Assembly: GCA_041658565.1 (NCBI GenBank)
Contig: JBAZZY010000015.1
Span: 1 to 60,284 of the forward strand
Source: Actinomycetota bacterium
GTDB taxonomy: Bacteria > Actinomycetota > AC-67
Reading direction: 5' to 3'
Length of the DNA: 60,284 nucleotides
The notes below the pieces were generated by a model that searched no databases, was not told the origin of the DNA, and saw only the letters and a list, made by a program, of their open reading frames with translations. Below, piece by piece: positions 7,956 through 17,960 of this stretch. Numbering within the stretch: the stretch's first letter is position 1; every line of letters begins with the position of its first letter. The translations under genes and the position numbers were made by a program.

Positions 7956-8549
7956 GTGTTCGAAGGTCCCGTCCAAGATCTGATCGACGCTTTTCGTCGG
8001 CTGCCCGGCATTGGGAGCAAGTCCGCGCAGCGGCTGGCGTTTCACTTGCTGAAGTCTCCGGCCGAGGACGCGCGCGCGCTCGCAGGCGCGATTGTCGCGG
8101 CGAAGGAGAAGGTGACGATCTGCAGCGTGTGCTTCAACGTCAGCGAAGGCAAGCAGTGCAACTTCTGCCGCGATCCCAAGCGCGATTCGTCGCTGATTTG
8201 CGTCGTCGAGGAGCCGGGCGACATCATCGCGGTCGAGCGGACGCAGGAGTTTCGCGGCCGCTACCACGTGCTCGGCGGTCACATCTCGCCGATGGACGGG
8301 GTCGGACCCGACGACCTGCGCATGCGGGAGTTAGTGCAGCGCCTGGGCGACGGTGAAGTGGTCGAGGTCATTTTGTGCACGAACCCAACCGTCGAAGGGG
8401 AAGCGACCGCGCTTTACCTTGCCAGACTCATCAAGCCGCTGTCCGTGCGCGTCACGCGGATCGCCAGTGGCCTGCCCGTCGGCGGGGACTTGGAGTATGC
8501 CGACGAGGTCACGCTCGGGCGCGCGCTCGAAGGCCGCCGCGAACTCTGA
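7956..8549 (+). CDS. recR: Recombination mediator protein RecR
   Basis: Encodes 197 residues, a typical length. An N-terminal helix-hairpin-helix (LPGIGSKSAQRLAFHLL) is followed by the zinc finger Cys56, Cys59, Cys68 and Cys71, and then a Toprim domain (LICVVEEPGDIIAVE, then TNPTVEGEATALYL). RecR works with RecO and RecF to load RecA on SSB-coated single-stranded DNA. GTG 7956 lies two bases after the dnaX stop, so translation is coupled to dnaX. Confidence 0.96.
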   Translation: MFEGPVQDLIDAFRRLPGIGSKSAQRLAFHLLKSPAEDARALAGAIVAAKEKVTICSVCFNVSEGKQCNFCRDPKRDSSLICVVEEPGDIIAVERTQEFRGRYHVLGGHISPMDGVGPDDLRMRELVQRLGDGEVVEVILCTNPTVEGEATALYLARLIKPLSVRVTRIASGLPVGGDLEYADEVTLGRALEGRREL

Positions 8550-8561
8550 TCGGCGCGCCGG

Positions 8562-8966
8562 TCAGCAGTCGTGGTCGTCGCCGGTGCCCCACTGGTCGTC
8601 GGGGCCGCGGCTCGACCAGTCCTCGCCGTTGTCGCTTGAGACGACCGGCTGGTCGGCAACGATGACCGCACCGCAGGTTCCGCCGGCCCCGTTGCCCCCA
8701 GTGTCGGACTGCATGTCGCCGCCGAAGTAGAAGATTGTGGTCCCGCCCTGGTTGGCGCAGACCGCCAGGCGCTCCGGCTCTGTGGACGGTTGGATCTGCT
8801 CGGCTGAGTCCGTGTAGCTGAAGCTTGCCGCGTTGGTGACGACCGTCACCTGTTTGGAGTCTCGGCAGTCCTTGCCGTCGGGAACGTCCTGCTTGGCTGG
8901 GCGGGCGAAGCTCGCGGCCGGCGCGAGCACAGCGAGGGCGACGGTGACGAGAACGATGCGGCGCAT
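8562..8966 (-). CDS. Small secreted protein of unknown function
   Basis: Encodes 134 residues. The start at 8966 has TTGGAGGA upstream on the minus strand and opens a clear signal peptide (MRRIVLVTVALAVLAPAASFA). A longer upstream frame lacks a signal and a ribosome site and was rejected. The mature protein is polar, with Gly/Asp-rich stretches and four cysteines that could pair (DCRDS, VCANQ, GTCGAV and a final C). No family is recognised. It is convergent with recR and divergent from another exported protein at 9129, but shows no resemblance to it. Confidence 0.68.
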   Translation of the reverse strand: MRRIVLVTVALAVLAPAASFARPAKQDVPDGKDCRDSKQVTVVTNAASFSYTDSAEQIQPSTEPERLAVCANQGGTTIFYFGGDMQSDTGGNGAGGTCGAVIVADQPVVSSDNGEDWSSRGPDDQWGTGDDHDC

Positions 8967-9128
8967 GGCGAATCCTCCAAGTGGTCCAAGGAACTGGTTC
9001 GACGCTTGCGCAGTGGTCTCCTGCCGGATCGCGCAACGTCGCAAGACCCGTCCCGTCTTGGGCCCGCAGGAGAGGAGGATTCTCCATCCCTATGGAGAAC
9101 TTTGGGACGCCCGATGGAGGGGGAGACT

Positions 9129-10220
9129 ATGTCACTGCAACCGCGCGCCCGTGCTTCGAAGATCCTGGTGGGGGTTTTGACGCTTCTTGCCGTCGTGCCC
9201 GTTCCAAAGTCATCATTTGCTTATCCGGAAGCGGGCAGTGACTCCTTCGACTCGTCTGCGATGGTGTTCTTCACTCCCGTCCCGGGCTGCCCGCTTGCTC
9301 CGGACGCGAACAACTCCCTGGTCCAGAAGGTGACCCTGAAGGGACCGACGACGGTGCAACGCGGCGCGCCGGAAACTCCTCCCGACGGCCACGAGACCTT
9401 CGAGACAGAGATCGTTGAACTCGAACTCAGCGGAACGAGTCCGTTGGGTCCGGTCGTAATTCGCCAGGACGACAACAGGCGCACGCTTGGCCGCGTCACC
9501 CAACAGGATGCCGGCAAGGACTTCCCGGCCGACTCCTTCTTCGACGTATTCGTGGATGTGCAGATCGGTCCCGCCACGTACACGAACATCGATCCCGTGC
9601 GCATGGCGTCGAAGATATACAGCCTGCCGCCGCACGCGTTCGCCTACCTGCCGCCTCCCGGAACCTGCGTTCCGCTTGCGTTGGAGGGAACAACCGTTCC
9701 GACGCTTTGGATGATCCACGCCGAGCACTTGCCGCTCACGACCCGTGACTGCGTCGCGGTGACCAATGCATCGCTCATGCTCTCGCAGCCGGGCTCGACG
9801 ATGTCGATGACCGGCAAGAACGATGGACCGGGTTCCGCGCAGTTGATCTACGGAAAGGCCCCGCAAGGATCGCAGACCGTCGATACCGAACTGGTTGCAA
9901 TGTCGCTCACCGGGACCCTGCACGACGAACGCGGAGGCACGATTCCGTTTTCCATCAAGGAGCCGCCGCGAACCGGTTCGTTCGGAAAGCTCAGCGGCGG
10001 AGGGCCCGACTCGTTCTTCGACGTGTTCATCGAAGTGCAACTCGGCGACCAGTCGTTTGGGGTCGGGCACCTGCCGATGCGCGGCAGCCATAACCCACAA
10101 GCTGGCGGAAAGCTGACGTTCCAAGGCCAGCATCCCCTCGGAGGCTGGATGCTCAACCGCCTTGACGTTGACTTCGGCGCTCCCGCGACGTGTCCCGCAG
10201 GTAGCTACCCGCCCGCCTGA
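9129..10220 (+). CDS. Secreted protein with two tandem similar domains
   Basis: Encodes 363 residues from ATG 9129, preceded by GGAGGGGGA. The start gives a signal peptide (to about residue 31, cleaved near SFAYPEA). The mature protein contains a repeated unit. The first copy includes ETEIVELELSGTSPLGP and ends in ADSFFDVFVDVQIG. The second includes DTELVAMSLTGTLHDERG and ends in PDSFFDVFIEVQLG. This internal duplication suggests two beta-rich domains. I do not recognise the family. It has no membrane anchor and no catalytic motif that I can see. Confidence 0.72.
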   Translation: MSLQPRARASKILVGVLTLLAVVPVPKSSFAYPEAGSDSFDSSAMVFFTPVPGCPLAPDANNSLVQKVTLKGPTTVQRGAPETPPDGHETFETEIVELELSGTSPLGPVVIRQDDNRRTLGRVTQQDAGKDFPADSFFDVFVDVQIGPATYTNIDPVRMASKIYSLPPHAFAYLPPPGTCVPLALEGTTVPTLWMIHAEHLPLTTRDCVAVTNASLMLSQPGSTMSMTGKNDGPGSAQLIYGKAPQGSQTVDTELVAMSLTGTLHDERGGTIPFSIKEPPRTGSFGKLSGGGPDSFFDVFIEVQLGDQSFGVGHLPMRGSHNPQAGGKLTFQGQHPLGGWMLNRLDVDFGAPATCPAGSYPPA

Positions 10221-10224
10221 GAAC

Positions 10225-10230
10225 TATCCT
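10225..10230 (+). promoter_or_regulatory. -10-like element TATCCT before DUF402 gene
   Basis: TATCCT ends eight bases before ATG 10239, so a transcript starting the usual 6-9 bases downstream would have almost no leader. No Shine-Dalgarno sequence is needed or clearly present. Confidence 0.4.
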
Positions 10231-10238
10231 TCGCCGGG

Positions 10239-10862
10239 ATGAATCCTGTTCGGTTCTCCCCCGGCGACGTGGTCGCGATGCGGGAAGTGTGGCGCGGCAA
10301 GGTGTGGGCCGCGCGCCCGATGGTCGTCGTGCGTGACGATTCGGACTTGCACGCGTTCTGGTTCCCGCGCGGCACGCCATGGCGGCGTCCGTGCGCGCTC
10401 GACGGTTCGCCGATGCGCGTTCCGGTGCGAGAGTGGCGCCTTGCCGAAGATGAGTGGGATCGCAACGACAACTTGATCTTGGCCGCGCCCGGCGCGGCGC
10501 ACGCGGTGCACTTGTTCTGGAGCGCAGAGACGGAATTGCTGGGCTGGTACGTGAACTTGCAGCAGCCGCTGGAGCGCACGTCGGTCGGGTTCGACTACAT
10601 GGACCTTGCGCTGGACGTGGTCGCCGCACCCGACCTATCCACCTGGCGTTGGAAGGATGAGGACGACCTCACGGAGTTCGTCTCGCATGGGTTGCTTTCC
10701 GCCGGCGAGGCGCGCGCGGTGCGAGCCGAGGGTGAGGCGGTTCTCGTGCGCATGCATGATCGCGCCGCGCCGTTCAACGACGGATGGCCGTCCTGGCGTC
10801 CCGATCCCTCGTGGCCGATGCCGACGCTGCCGGTTGGTTGGGAACGTTCGACGAGGGCGTAA
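10239..10862 (+). CDS. DUF402 family protein (predicted phosphatase)
   Basis: Encodes 207 residues. The C-terminal half has the DUF402 pattern: GWYVNLQQP, then DYMDLALDVV, then WRWKDEDDL, and a helix running through LLSAGEARAV. This family includes the nucleoside tri/diphosphatase NtdP and FomD-like phosphohydrolases, which use the acidic residues in these motifs to bind metals. A small-molecule phosphate hydrolase role is therefore likely, but the substrate is unknown. It lies 18 bases after the secreted protein gene and converges on the HEPN gene. A -10-like element just before the ATG hints at its own leaderless transcript. Confidence 0.8.
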   Translation: MNPVRFSPGDVVAMREVWRGKVWAARPMVVVRDDSDLHAFWFPRGTPWRRPCALDGSPMRVPVREWRLAEDEWDRNDNLILAAPGAAHAVHLFWSAETELLGWYVNLQQPLERTSVGFDYMDLALDVVAAPDLSTWRWKDEDDLTEFVSHGLLSAGEARAVRAEGEAVLVRMHDRAAPFNDGWPSWRPDPSWPMPTLPVGWERSTRA

Positions 10863-10870
10863 GGGAGCAG

Positions 10871-11290
10871 TCAGACCTTCGCGCGCGCAACGACTTCGCG
10901 CGCCCAGTCGACCAACTTGGATGCACGAATGACCGACTCTGCGGCTTCCTTCGCCGAGGCGCGGCGGGATTCGTATTCCACGACGTTCTTCTTCGCCAGG
11001 AGCGTGCGGAGTTGGCGCGCGCGCACACGAACCGCTTCGGAATCCGCGGCGACTTCTTCGAGCAGGTCGGCCGCGCGCACGTGATCGGAGTCGGCCGACC
11101 TGAGCCCCGACAGTGCGACGGTTGCCGCATCGGACGCGCTGATCGCCGCGTGGACGGCACTGAGCATCGCTGCGTCGTTCCTGGCTGCCGCCACGGCTGC
11201 GTGCCCCTCGTCGAGGAACTGCTCGGCCTTCCCTAAGTAGAGATGCGCTTCGCTGCGGGCGACGGCAGTGATCTTTCGACCTCTAGGCAT
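10871..11290 (-). CDS. HEPN-domain protein, probable toxin of HTH-MNT pair
   Basis: Encodes 139 residues, mostly helical. The central region (ARNDAAMLSAVHAAISASDAA) and the following segment with R-SADSD-H (Arg64 to His70, an Rx5H spacing) match the HEPN style of RNase or nucleic-acid-binding domains. The C-terminal KKNVVEYESR helix is also usual for these proteins. The start at 11290 lies eight bases inside the upstream HTH-MNT gene, so the two are translationally coupled, as in MNT/HEPN toxin-antitoxin systems. By analogy this would be the toxin. That the Rx5H is the active site is an inference; a purely structural HEPN partner is possible. Confidence 0.75.
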   Translation of the reverse strand: MPRGRKITAVARSEAHLYLGKAEQFLDEGHAAVAAARNDAAMLSAVHAAISASDAATVALSGLRSADSDHVRAADLLEEVAADSEAVRVRARQLRTLLAKKNVVEYESRRASAKEAAESVIRASKLVDWAREVVARAKV

Positions 11291-11912
11291 GCGCTTGCCG
11301 CTTCTCGGGCTCGAAGATGGAGACTCCTTCGGCAGATATGCGTTCCCAAAGGGACCCTGAAGTTCGCCGTCGTCCGCGTGGCGAATCGGGCTCACCCTCA
11401 ACGACGATGACGTTGAGTTGGTTGCCGAACCTTGCGCGCACGAGAGGGGCTATCTGGTCGAGCACCCCTCGCACGTCCTCTCCGCGGGCCTTCTCGGCGA
11501 TAACCGCGAGATCGATGTCGCTTGAGGGTTGCATGTCCCCACGGGCTGCGCTCCCAAAGATGAAGGCGTCGCGAACCCCGTGCTTCGTTCGCGAAAGACG
11601 AGTGCGCAGGAACGTGGTGAGATCGCGATCCGCAGATTGCTCCCAGTCCAACAGGGGAGTTATGTGCTCCACGAGCGCATGGGATCGGTTGAACTCGAAC
11701 AAGTCCGCGCGCGGGGTGCGGCGCACCTTGACCAAGCCTTGGTCCAGGAGAGAAGCAAGGACTGCGGATGCGGTCGGGTGAGAGATTCCCGCGCGCCGGG
11801 CGAGGTCGCGCGCGCTGGTTGCGTGTCCCGCGGGCAGGTCGTTGAGCGCCCGAAGGATTCGGACGTGACTCCCCGTGCGAAACAGGTCGTTCAGAGGCGC
11901 GTGAAGTCGCAT
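11283..11912 (-). CDS. Winged-HTH plus MNT nucleotidyltransferase, probable antitoxin
   Basis: Encodes 209 residues with two domains. The N-terminal winged helix (about 10-80) has helix-turn-helix words ARDLARRAGISHPTASAVL and a wing LVKVRRTPRADLFEF. The C-terminal minimal nucleotidyltransferase (about 110-180) has GSAARG at 120-125 and Asp132/Asp134 in SDIDLAV. In MNT/HEPN pairs the MNT protein is the antitoxin and can modify the HEPN toxin by adding nucleotides. Here a DNA-binding domain is fused, which suggests it also represses its own operon. A symmetric operator-like array sits 30 bases upstream of the start (11943-11968). It is divergent from the DUF2207 gene. Confidence 0.82.
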   Translation of the reverse strand: MRLHAPLNDLFRTGSHVRILRALNDLPAGHATSARDLARRAGISHPTASAVLASLLDQGLVKVRRTPRADLFEFNRSHALVEHITPLLDWEQSADRDLTTFLRTRLSRTKHGVRDAFIFGSAARGDMQPSSDIDLAVIAEKARGEDVRGVLDQIAPLVRARFGNQLNVIVVEGEPDSPRGRRRTSGSLWERISAEGVSIFEPEKRQAHA

Positions 11913-11942
11913 GGGCCCTCCTTGCCGCCGATCGCAAGAAAC

Positions 11943-11968
11943 CTTACCATGTGGTAAGAAGGCTTACC
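11943..11968. promoter_or_regulatory. Three-half-site operator CTTACC/GGTAAG/CTTACC
   Basis: CTTACC (11943-11948), GGTAAG (11953-11958) and CTTACC (11963-11968) start exactly ten bases apart and alternate in orientation. This puts the sites on one face of the helix. They lie between the HTH-MNT start (11912) and the divergent DUF2207 start (12023). The likely reader is the winged-HTH of the MNT protein, which would give autoregulation. Confidence 0.6.
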
Positions 11969-12010
11969 AGTACTACGCGTCGCCGTTCGGGGTCGGAGCG
12001 GGAGAAAGGG

Positions 12011-12016
12011 TACGAT
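12011..12016 (+). promoter_or_regulatory. -10-like element TACGAT before DUF2207 gene
   Basis: TACGAT ends exactly six bases before GTG 12023, fitting a leaderless start. No good -35 element is visible around 11988-11993, which is close to the operator array. Confidence 0.4.
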
Positions 12017-12022
12017 CGCGGC

Positions 12023-13891
12023 GTGCGACGTACGGGTTCCATCAAACGCGGCGTGTTCTTGGTGCTTGCCGCCGCGCTCGTCGTCGGGCCGGTGACGGCC
12101 GCGCGCGCCAAGTCCTTCGAGTTCTCCCGCGTGTTCATGCGGGTGCAGATCGAGCGTGACGGGTCCTTCACGGTGAGCGAAAGTCGCGTCTTCGACTTCG
12201 ACGGCACGTTCCACCGAGCGTTCATCCAGATCGCGCGCGGCGACTGGGTGGTAACGCCGGTTGAAGTGGGGGAGGGCGAGCCGGGCGCCGGGTTCCGCCC
12301 TTACCGCCGCGTGGACTCCGTCGGCAGTGAGGTTTCCGAAACGTGGCTGTTTACGCACGGAGATCCCGACGAGATCCGGTGGTTCTACGACGCTGCCGAC
12401 GAGCAACGTGCGTTTACCGCTGTCTACCGCGTATCCGGCGCCGTGCGCAGATACGACGACGTGGCCGAGCTGTATTGGAAGTTCATTGGGGACGGCTGGG
12501 ACGCCGCGACGGCCGACGTGCGCATCGAGGTCCTGCTGCCGGACGACGCTGCGGCGACCGACGTCCGAGTGTGGGGACACGGACCGCTTGAGGGCTCGGT
12601 GCAGAAGTTGCCGTCCGGCGCCCTAGTGCGCGGCGGAGTGTGGACGACCGGGTACTTGCCGGCGAGCACGTTTCTTGAGGCCCGCATGACGTTTCCGACG
12701 TCGTTGGTACCCGAGGCGCCACGCGCGTCCGGCGCGCGCCTTCGTGACGTCCTGGCCGAAGAGGAGGGCTTCGCAGCAGATGCGAACCGCGCGCGCCTGC
12801 TGGCCCGAGTCTGGAACATCCTCGCCCCGCTCGCCGCACTCGTTTCGCTGGCGTTCTTCCTGTGGTTGTTCTTCCGTTACGGAAAGGAGCCGCAGATCCC
12901 GCGCGTCGGTCAGTACTTGCGGGAGCCGCCGACCGAGGATCCTCCTGCGGTCGTGGGGTATCTCATGCGCTGGGGGAAGGTCGAGCCGCTCGACATGGTC
13001 GCAACGGTGCTCGACCTTGCCCGACGAGGCTACTTACGCATCGGCGAAGTCCGCCACGAGCGAGGCCTGCTGTTCAAGCGGCCGAAGTACGAGTACCGGC
13101 TCGCTTTCGCGAAGTCGCCGGATGACCGTTTGGTCCCACATGAGAAGCAGGTGCTCGGCTTGCTGCGAGACGCGGGTTCGGGTGCGGACGGGATTACCGA
13201 CGCCGAACTCAAGGACTGGGCGAAGCGGAACCCGTCGGAGATGCGCGCAACGCTCGCCGCGTTCGCGACCGCGGTAAAGAAGGAAGCCGCGCGTCGCAAG
13301 CTGATCGAGTCGCGCGGCAAGGTGATCGGCCTCAGCGTCGCCGCAGCGGTTACCGCCGGGCTGATTGCGATGGCCGGCCTCCTGGCGCAGGTCGCCGGAA
13401 CCGAGGGAGACGTACTCGCGCGCGCGCCCGGCCCCGTCTTCGCCTTCATCGTCCTGGCCGCGCAACTTGCCATGACGCCGCTTCTGCGTCGACGCACGCC
13501 GACCGGCGCGGCGCAGCATGAAGGCTGGAAGGCGTTCGAGCGGTTCCTCAAGGACTTCTCCAGGTTGCGCGAGTCACGCCCGACCGCGGTCGTCATGTGG
13601 GAGAAGTACCTCGTCTACGCGGTTGCCCTTGGAGCGGCGGGTGAGGTGGCGCGCGCATTGCAGGTGCATGCGCCGGAGGCGGTGCAGGGGGGCGGCTTCC
13701 CCTGGTATGTGTGGTCATCCGACGGTGGCGCCCGCAGCTTCACGACATCGATGAGTTCGTTCACCACTTCTTTCACGGCCTCCGCGCAGGCGGCCTTTGC
13801 GACGGCGCCCTCCAGTGGGAGCGGCGGCGGCGGCGGGTTCTCCGGTGGCGGCGGCGGCGGAGGAGGCGGCGGCGGCGGCGGGGCGAGCTGA
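12023..13891 (+). CDS. DUF2207 family membrane protein
   Basis: Encodes 622 residues. A signal peptide (about 1-28) precedes an extracytoplasmic beta-rich N-domain (to about 270) with the DUF2207 words VQIERDGSFTVSE and TFHRAFIQI. A membrane segment follows (about 280-300), then a cytoplasmic winged-helix-like region (EPLDMVATVLDLARRGYL), two more membrane segments (about 440-490), and a C-terminal region ending in an unbroken poly-Gly tail. Such Gly-rich tails are typical of DUF2207 proteins. The family's function is unknown. GTG 12023 was chosen for the signal peptide; a longer frame reaches into the operator. It is divergent from the HTH-MNT/HEPN pair, and whether it shares control with that pair is open. 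Confidence 0.82.
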   Translation: MRRTGSIKRGVFLVLAAALVVGPVTAARAKSFEFSRVFMRVQIERDGSFTVSESRVFDFDGTFHRAFIQIARGDWVVTPVEVGEGEPGAGFRPYRRVDSVGSEVSETWLFTHGDPDEIRWFYDAADEQRAFTAVYRVSGAVRRYDDVAELYWKFIGDGWDAATADVRIEVLLPDDAAATDVRVWGHGPLEGSVQKLPSGALVRGGVWTTGYLPASTFLEARMTFPTSLVPEAPRASGARLRDVLAEEEGFAADANRARLLARVWNILAPLAALVSLAFFLWLFFRYGKEPQIPRVGQYLREPPTEDPPAVVGYLMRWGKVEPLDMVATVLDLARRGYLRIGEVRHERGLLFKRPKYEYRLAFAKSPDDRLVPHEKQVLGLLRDAGSGADGITDAELKDWAKRNPSEMRATLAAFATAVKKEAARRKLIESRGKVIGLSVAAAVTAGLIAMAGLLAQVAGTEGDVLARAPGPVFAFIVLAAQLAMTPLLRRRTPTGAAQHEGWKAFERFLKDFSRLRESRPTAVVMWEKYLVYAVALGAAGEVARALQVHAPEAVQGGGFPWYVWSSDGGARSFTTSMSSFTTSFTASAQAAFATAPSSGSGGGGGFSGGGGGGGGGGGGGAS

Positions 13892-13980
13892 AGCCCTCCG
13901 CAAGACCCGATTCGCAAAGCAGGGAAAACAGCCATCGGCGGCGAATTCGGAGCAATCTCATTCTTACCGGGAGGCCGGGT

Positions 13981-16257
13981 ATGCGCCACACTCGCGTCAA
14001 GAGCCTGCTTGCTTCGCTCGCGGTCGCCGTTGCGATCGTGCAGCCGGTCGCGTCACGCGCAGCGGGTGATCCTGAGTTCCTCCCTCTGGTGGGGGCGCTG
14101 CACGAGCACAGCGGTTATTCCGATGGCGACCCGGGCGCGACGCCGGGTACGTACTTCGCTTCGGGCAAGAACCACGGCATCGACTTCATGTTCAGCGCCG
14201 ACCACTCCGACAACCTTGACGTTCCCGTAACGCTTAGCGATAAGTGCCTTGGACCGGGCATCGTCACGTGCCCGGGGGGAGATCCCGATCCGGCGCGCGC
14301 GCTGCGCAAATGGGACGCGACGCTTCAGTACGCGCGCGAGGTTACGGATGAGAACTTCACCGCGGCGCGGGGGTTTGAGTGGACTTCGGACCGCTTCGGT
14401 CACATCAACGTCTTCTTCTCGCGTAACTTCGCAAACGCCAAGACCGACGGCGGCTACGCCGGCACCATGGAGTCTTTCTGGAACTGGTTTACGACGCCGG
14501 CGTATCTACAGGGCGGGCTCGACGGGCTGGCGGTATTCAACCATCCCAACGACAAGAAGCTGCCGCAGGTCGGCGACCAGGATCCCGGCCGCAACTGGAA
14601 TGAATTCGCTTACGTCGCGGCGGCCGACAACCGTATGGTCGGCATCGAGCTGTACAACACCAACGACGAGTACGGCGACTGGTACGTGCGCGCGTTGGAC
14701 AAGGGCTGGCACGTCGGCGCGATCGGCGCGGAGGACGCGCACACGTTCGACGATGACTGGGGCGCGTCGAAGTGGGCCAAGACTGTGATCTTGTCCGCCG
14801 GGCGCTCCGAGGCGGAACTACGTTCCGCGATGCAGGCGCGGAGGTTCTACGCGGTCCGCGACGGGGACATCCGCCTGACGTTCTCGGTGGACGGCGCGAT
14901 CATGGGATCCCGCCTCCAGCGCGCGCCGGGGCAAGCGCTTGTGGTCAAGGCGACGACCAACCGATCGGATTTGACGCTGGATCTGATCACGAGCGGCGGC
15001 GACGTGGTGGTCGGCGGGACGAGTTCGATCGACGCGCCGGTTGTGGCCACACCGGACGACAAGTACTACTTCGTGCGCGCGCGCGACGCTGCGGGGAACG
15101 CGGTTGCGTTTTCCAGTCCGGTTTGGATCGAGGCGACGCCGGCCGGAACGGCCGGCGAGTGGCTGGCCGGGGACTTGCATGTGCACACTTGTGCGTCGCA
15201 TGACGTGTGGTGTGGCCCCGACGACGACAACACCGGGATGGAAGAGTTCTACACGTTCGGCGGATCGGTCGAGGAACGCTTCATCGAGGCATCCATTCGA
15301 GGGCTCGACTACTTGGCGATTACGGACCACCAGAGACCTGAGTCGTCGCAAGACCCGGGGTTCGGCACGCACGGCGTCATCGGAGTTCCCGGGTACGAGA
15401 ACTCGATCCACGGCCACGCGCAGATGCTCGGGGCGACGCACACGTTCGACGCCGGTGACGAGAATGCGCCCGCCGTGCAGTCGATGGTCGATGCGTTGCG
15501 CGCGGAAGGCGGCGTGTTCCAGGCGAATCATCCGGCCGACAACATCAAGGCGAAGCCGTTCGCGTGTGAGGACACCGATCTGCTGCATTGGAAGTACGGC
15601 TACGACGTGCAGCCGGACACCATCGAGGTGTGGAACATCGCGCAGTGGTTCCAGCCGCCGTTTCCTTCGGCGACATCCAACGAGGATGCCGGACGTTACT
15701 GGGAGTGCTGGTTGAACCGGGGCGCGCACATCGGCGCGACGGGCGGCAGCGACTCGCACTGGCTGACGCTGTCGGCGTTCCAAGGCGTCGGGAACCCAAC
15801 AACGTGGGTGTTCACGCGCGAACGCAGCGCGCGCGGAATCCTGGCCGGGGTCCGCGAAGGCCGCACGTCGATCTCGATGGTGCCGCCGGCCTACGGACGG
15901 TTGCGCCTGATCCTTGAGGCCGACGCCGACGGTGACGGCGTGTTCGAGTCGATGATCGGCGACACGGTGCCGCGCGGCGTCAAGATGCGGGCGCGCGCCG
16001 AGGGGCTTCCGCCGGGCGGCGTTGTGGACATCCGGGCGAACGGTGGTCCGCTGCTCACCGGTGAGCCGCTCATTCCCGGCGGAGCGGTGACGTTTACCTC
16101 GCCGCCGGACGCAGGCTGGGTGCGCGCGATCCTGATGCTGCCCGACGGCACCGCCGAGCGCGGCGCCACTTGCGATTCGACCTTCGGGGGCTCCACAACC
16201 TACTGTCGCAATCGTGTTCTGGTGGCGGCGCTCACCTCCGCGATCTACATGTCGTAG
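13981..16257 (+). CDS. Secreted protein with two PHP-type metallophosphoesterase domains
   Basis: Encodes 758 residues from ATG 13981 (GGGAGG upstream) with a signal peptide (about 1-27). Two full PHP-like domains follow each other. The first has ALHEHSGYSDG, FSADHSDN, VFNHPND and GAIGAEDAH. The second has DLHVHTCASHD, AITDHQR, FQANHPADN and GATGGSDSH. These His/Asp sets bind the trinuclear metal site of PHP phosphoesterases. A C-terminal segment of about 120 residues is beta-rich. Both copies look complete, so both may be active. An exported double-PHP protein probably hydrolyses phosphate esters outside the membrane, but the substrate is unknown. Confidence 0.83.
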   Translation: MRHTRVKSLLASLAVAVAIVQPVASRAAGDPEFLPLVGALHEHSGYSDGDPGATPGTYFASGKNHGIDFMFSADHSDNLDVPVTLSDKCLGPGIVTCPGGDPDPARALRKWDATLQYAREVTDENFTAARGFEWTSDRFGHINVFFSRNFANAKTDGGYAGTMESFWNWFTTPAYLQGGLDGLAVFNHPNDKKLPQVGDQDPGRNWNEFAYVAAADNRMVGIELYNTNDEYGDWYVRALDKGWHVGAIGAEDAHTFDDDWGASKWAKTVILSAGRSEAELRSAMQARRFYAVRDGDIRLTFSVDGAIMGSRLQRAPGQALVVKATTNRSDLTLDLITSGGDVVVGGTSSIDAPVVATPDDKYYFVRARDAAGNAVAFSSPVWIEATPAGTAGEWLAGDLHVHTCASHDVWCGPDDDNTGMEEFYTFGGSVEERFIEASIRGLDYLAITDHQRPESSQDPGFGTHGVIGVPGYENSIHGHAQMLGATHTFDAGDENAPAVQSMVDALRAEGGVFQANHPADNIKAKPFACEDTDLLHWKYGYDVQPDTIEVWNIAQWFQPPFPSATSNEDAGRYWECWLNRGAHIGATGGSDSHWLTLSAFQGVGNPTTWVFTRERSARGILAGVREGRTSISMVPPAYGRLRLILEADADGDGVFESMIGDTVPRGVKMRARAEGLPPGGVVDIRANGGPLLTGEPLIPGGAVTFTSPPDAGWVRAILMLPDGTAERGATCDSTFGGSTTYCRNRVLVAALTSAIYMS

Positions 16258-16325
16258 TCCGGGGTGTGCGGATCGGCACCGCAGGCGTAATGTTTCGCCC
16301 GCACGAGCAAAACGAAGGAGGAATC

Positions 16326-17956
<1,631 letters not shown>

Positions 17957-17960
<4 letters not shown>

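Noticed and set aside
13800..13890. GGC repeat array as a possible repeat element
   Set aside because: It encodes the poly-Gly tail normal for DUF2207 proteins.
14818..15783. Minus-strand frame inside the PHP gene
   Set aside because: Arg/His-rich composition with no motif; it is complementary to a well-supported PHP domain.
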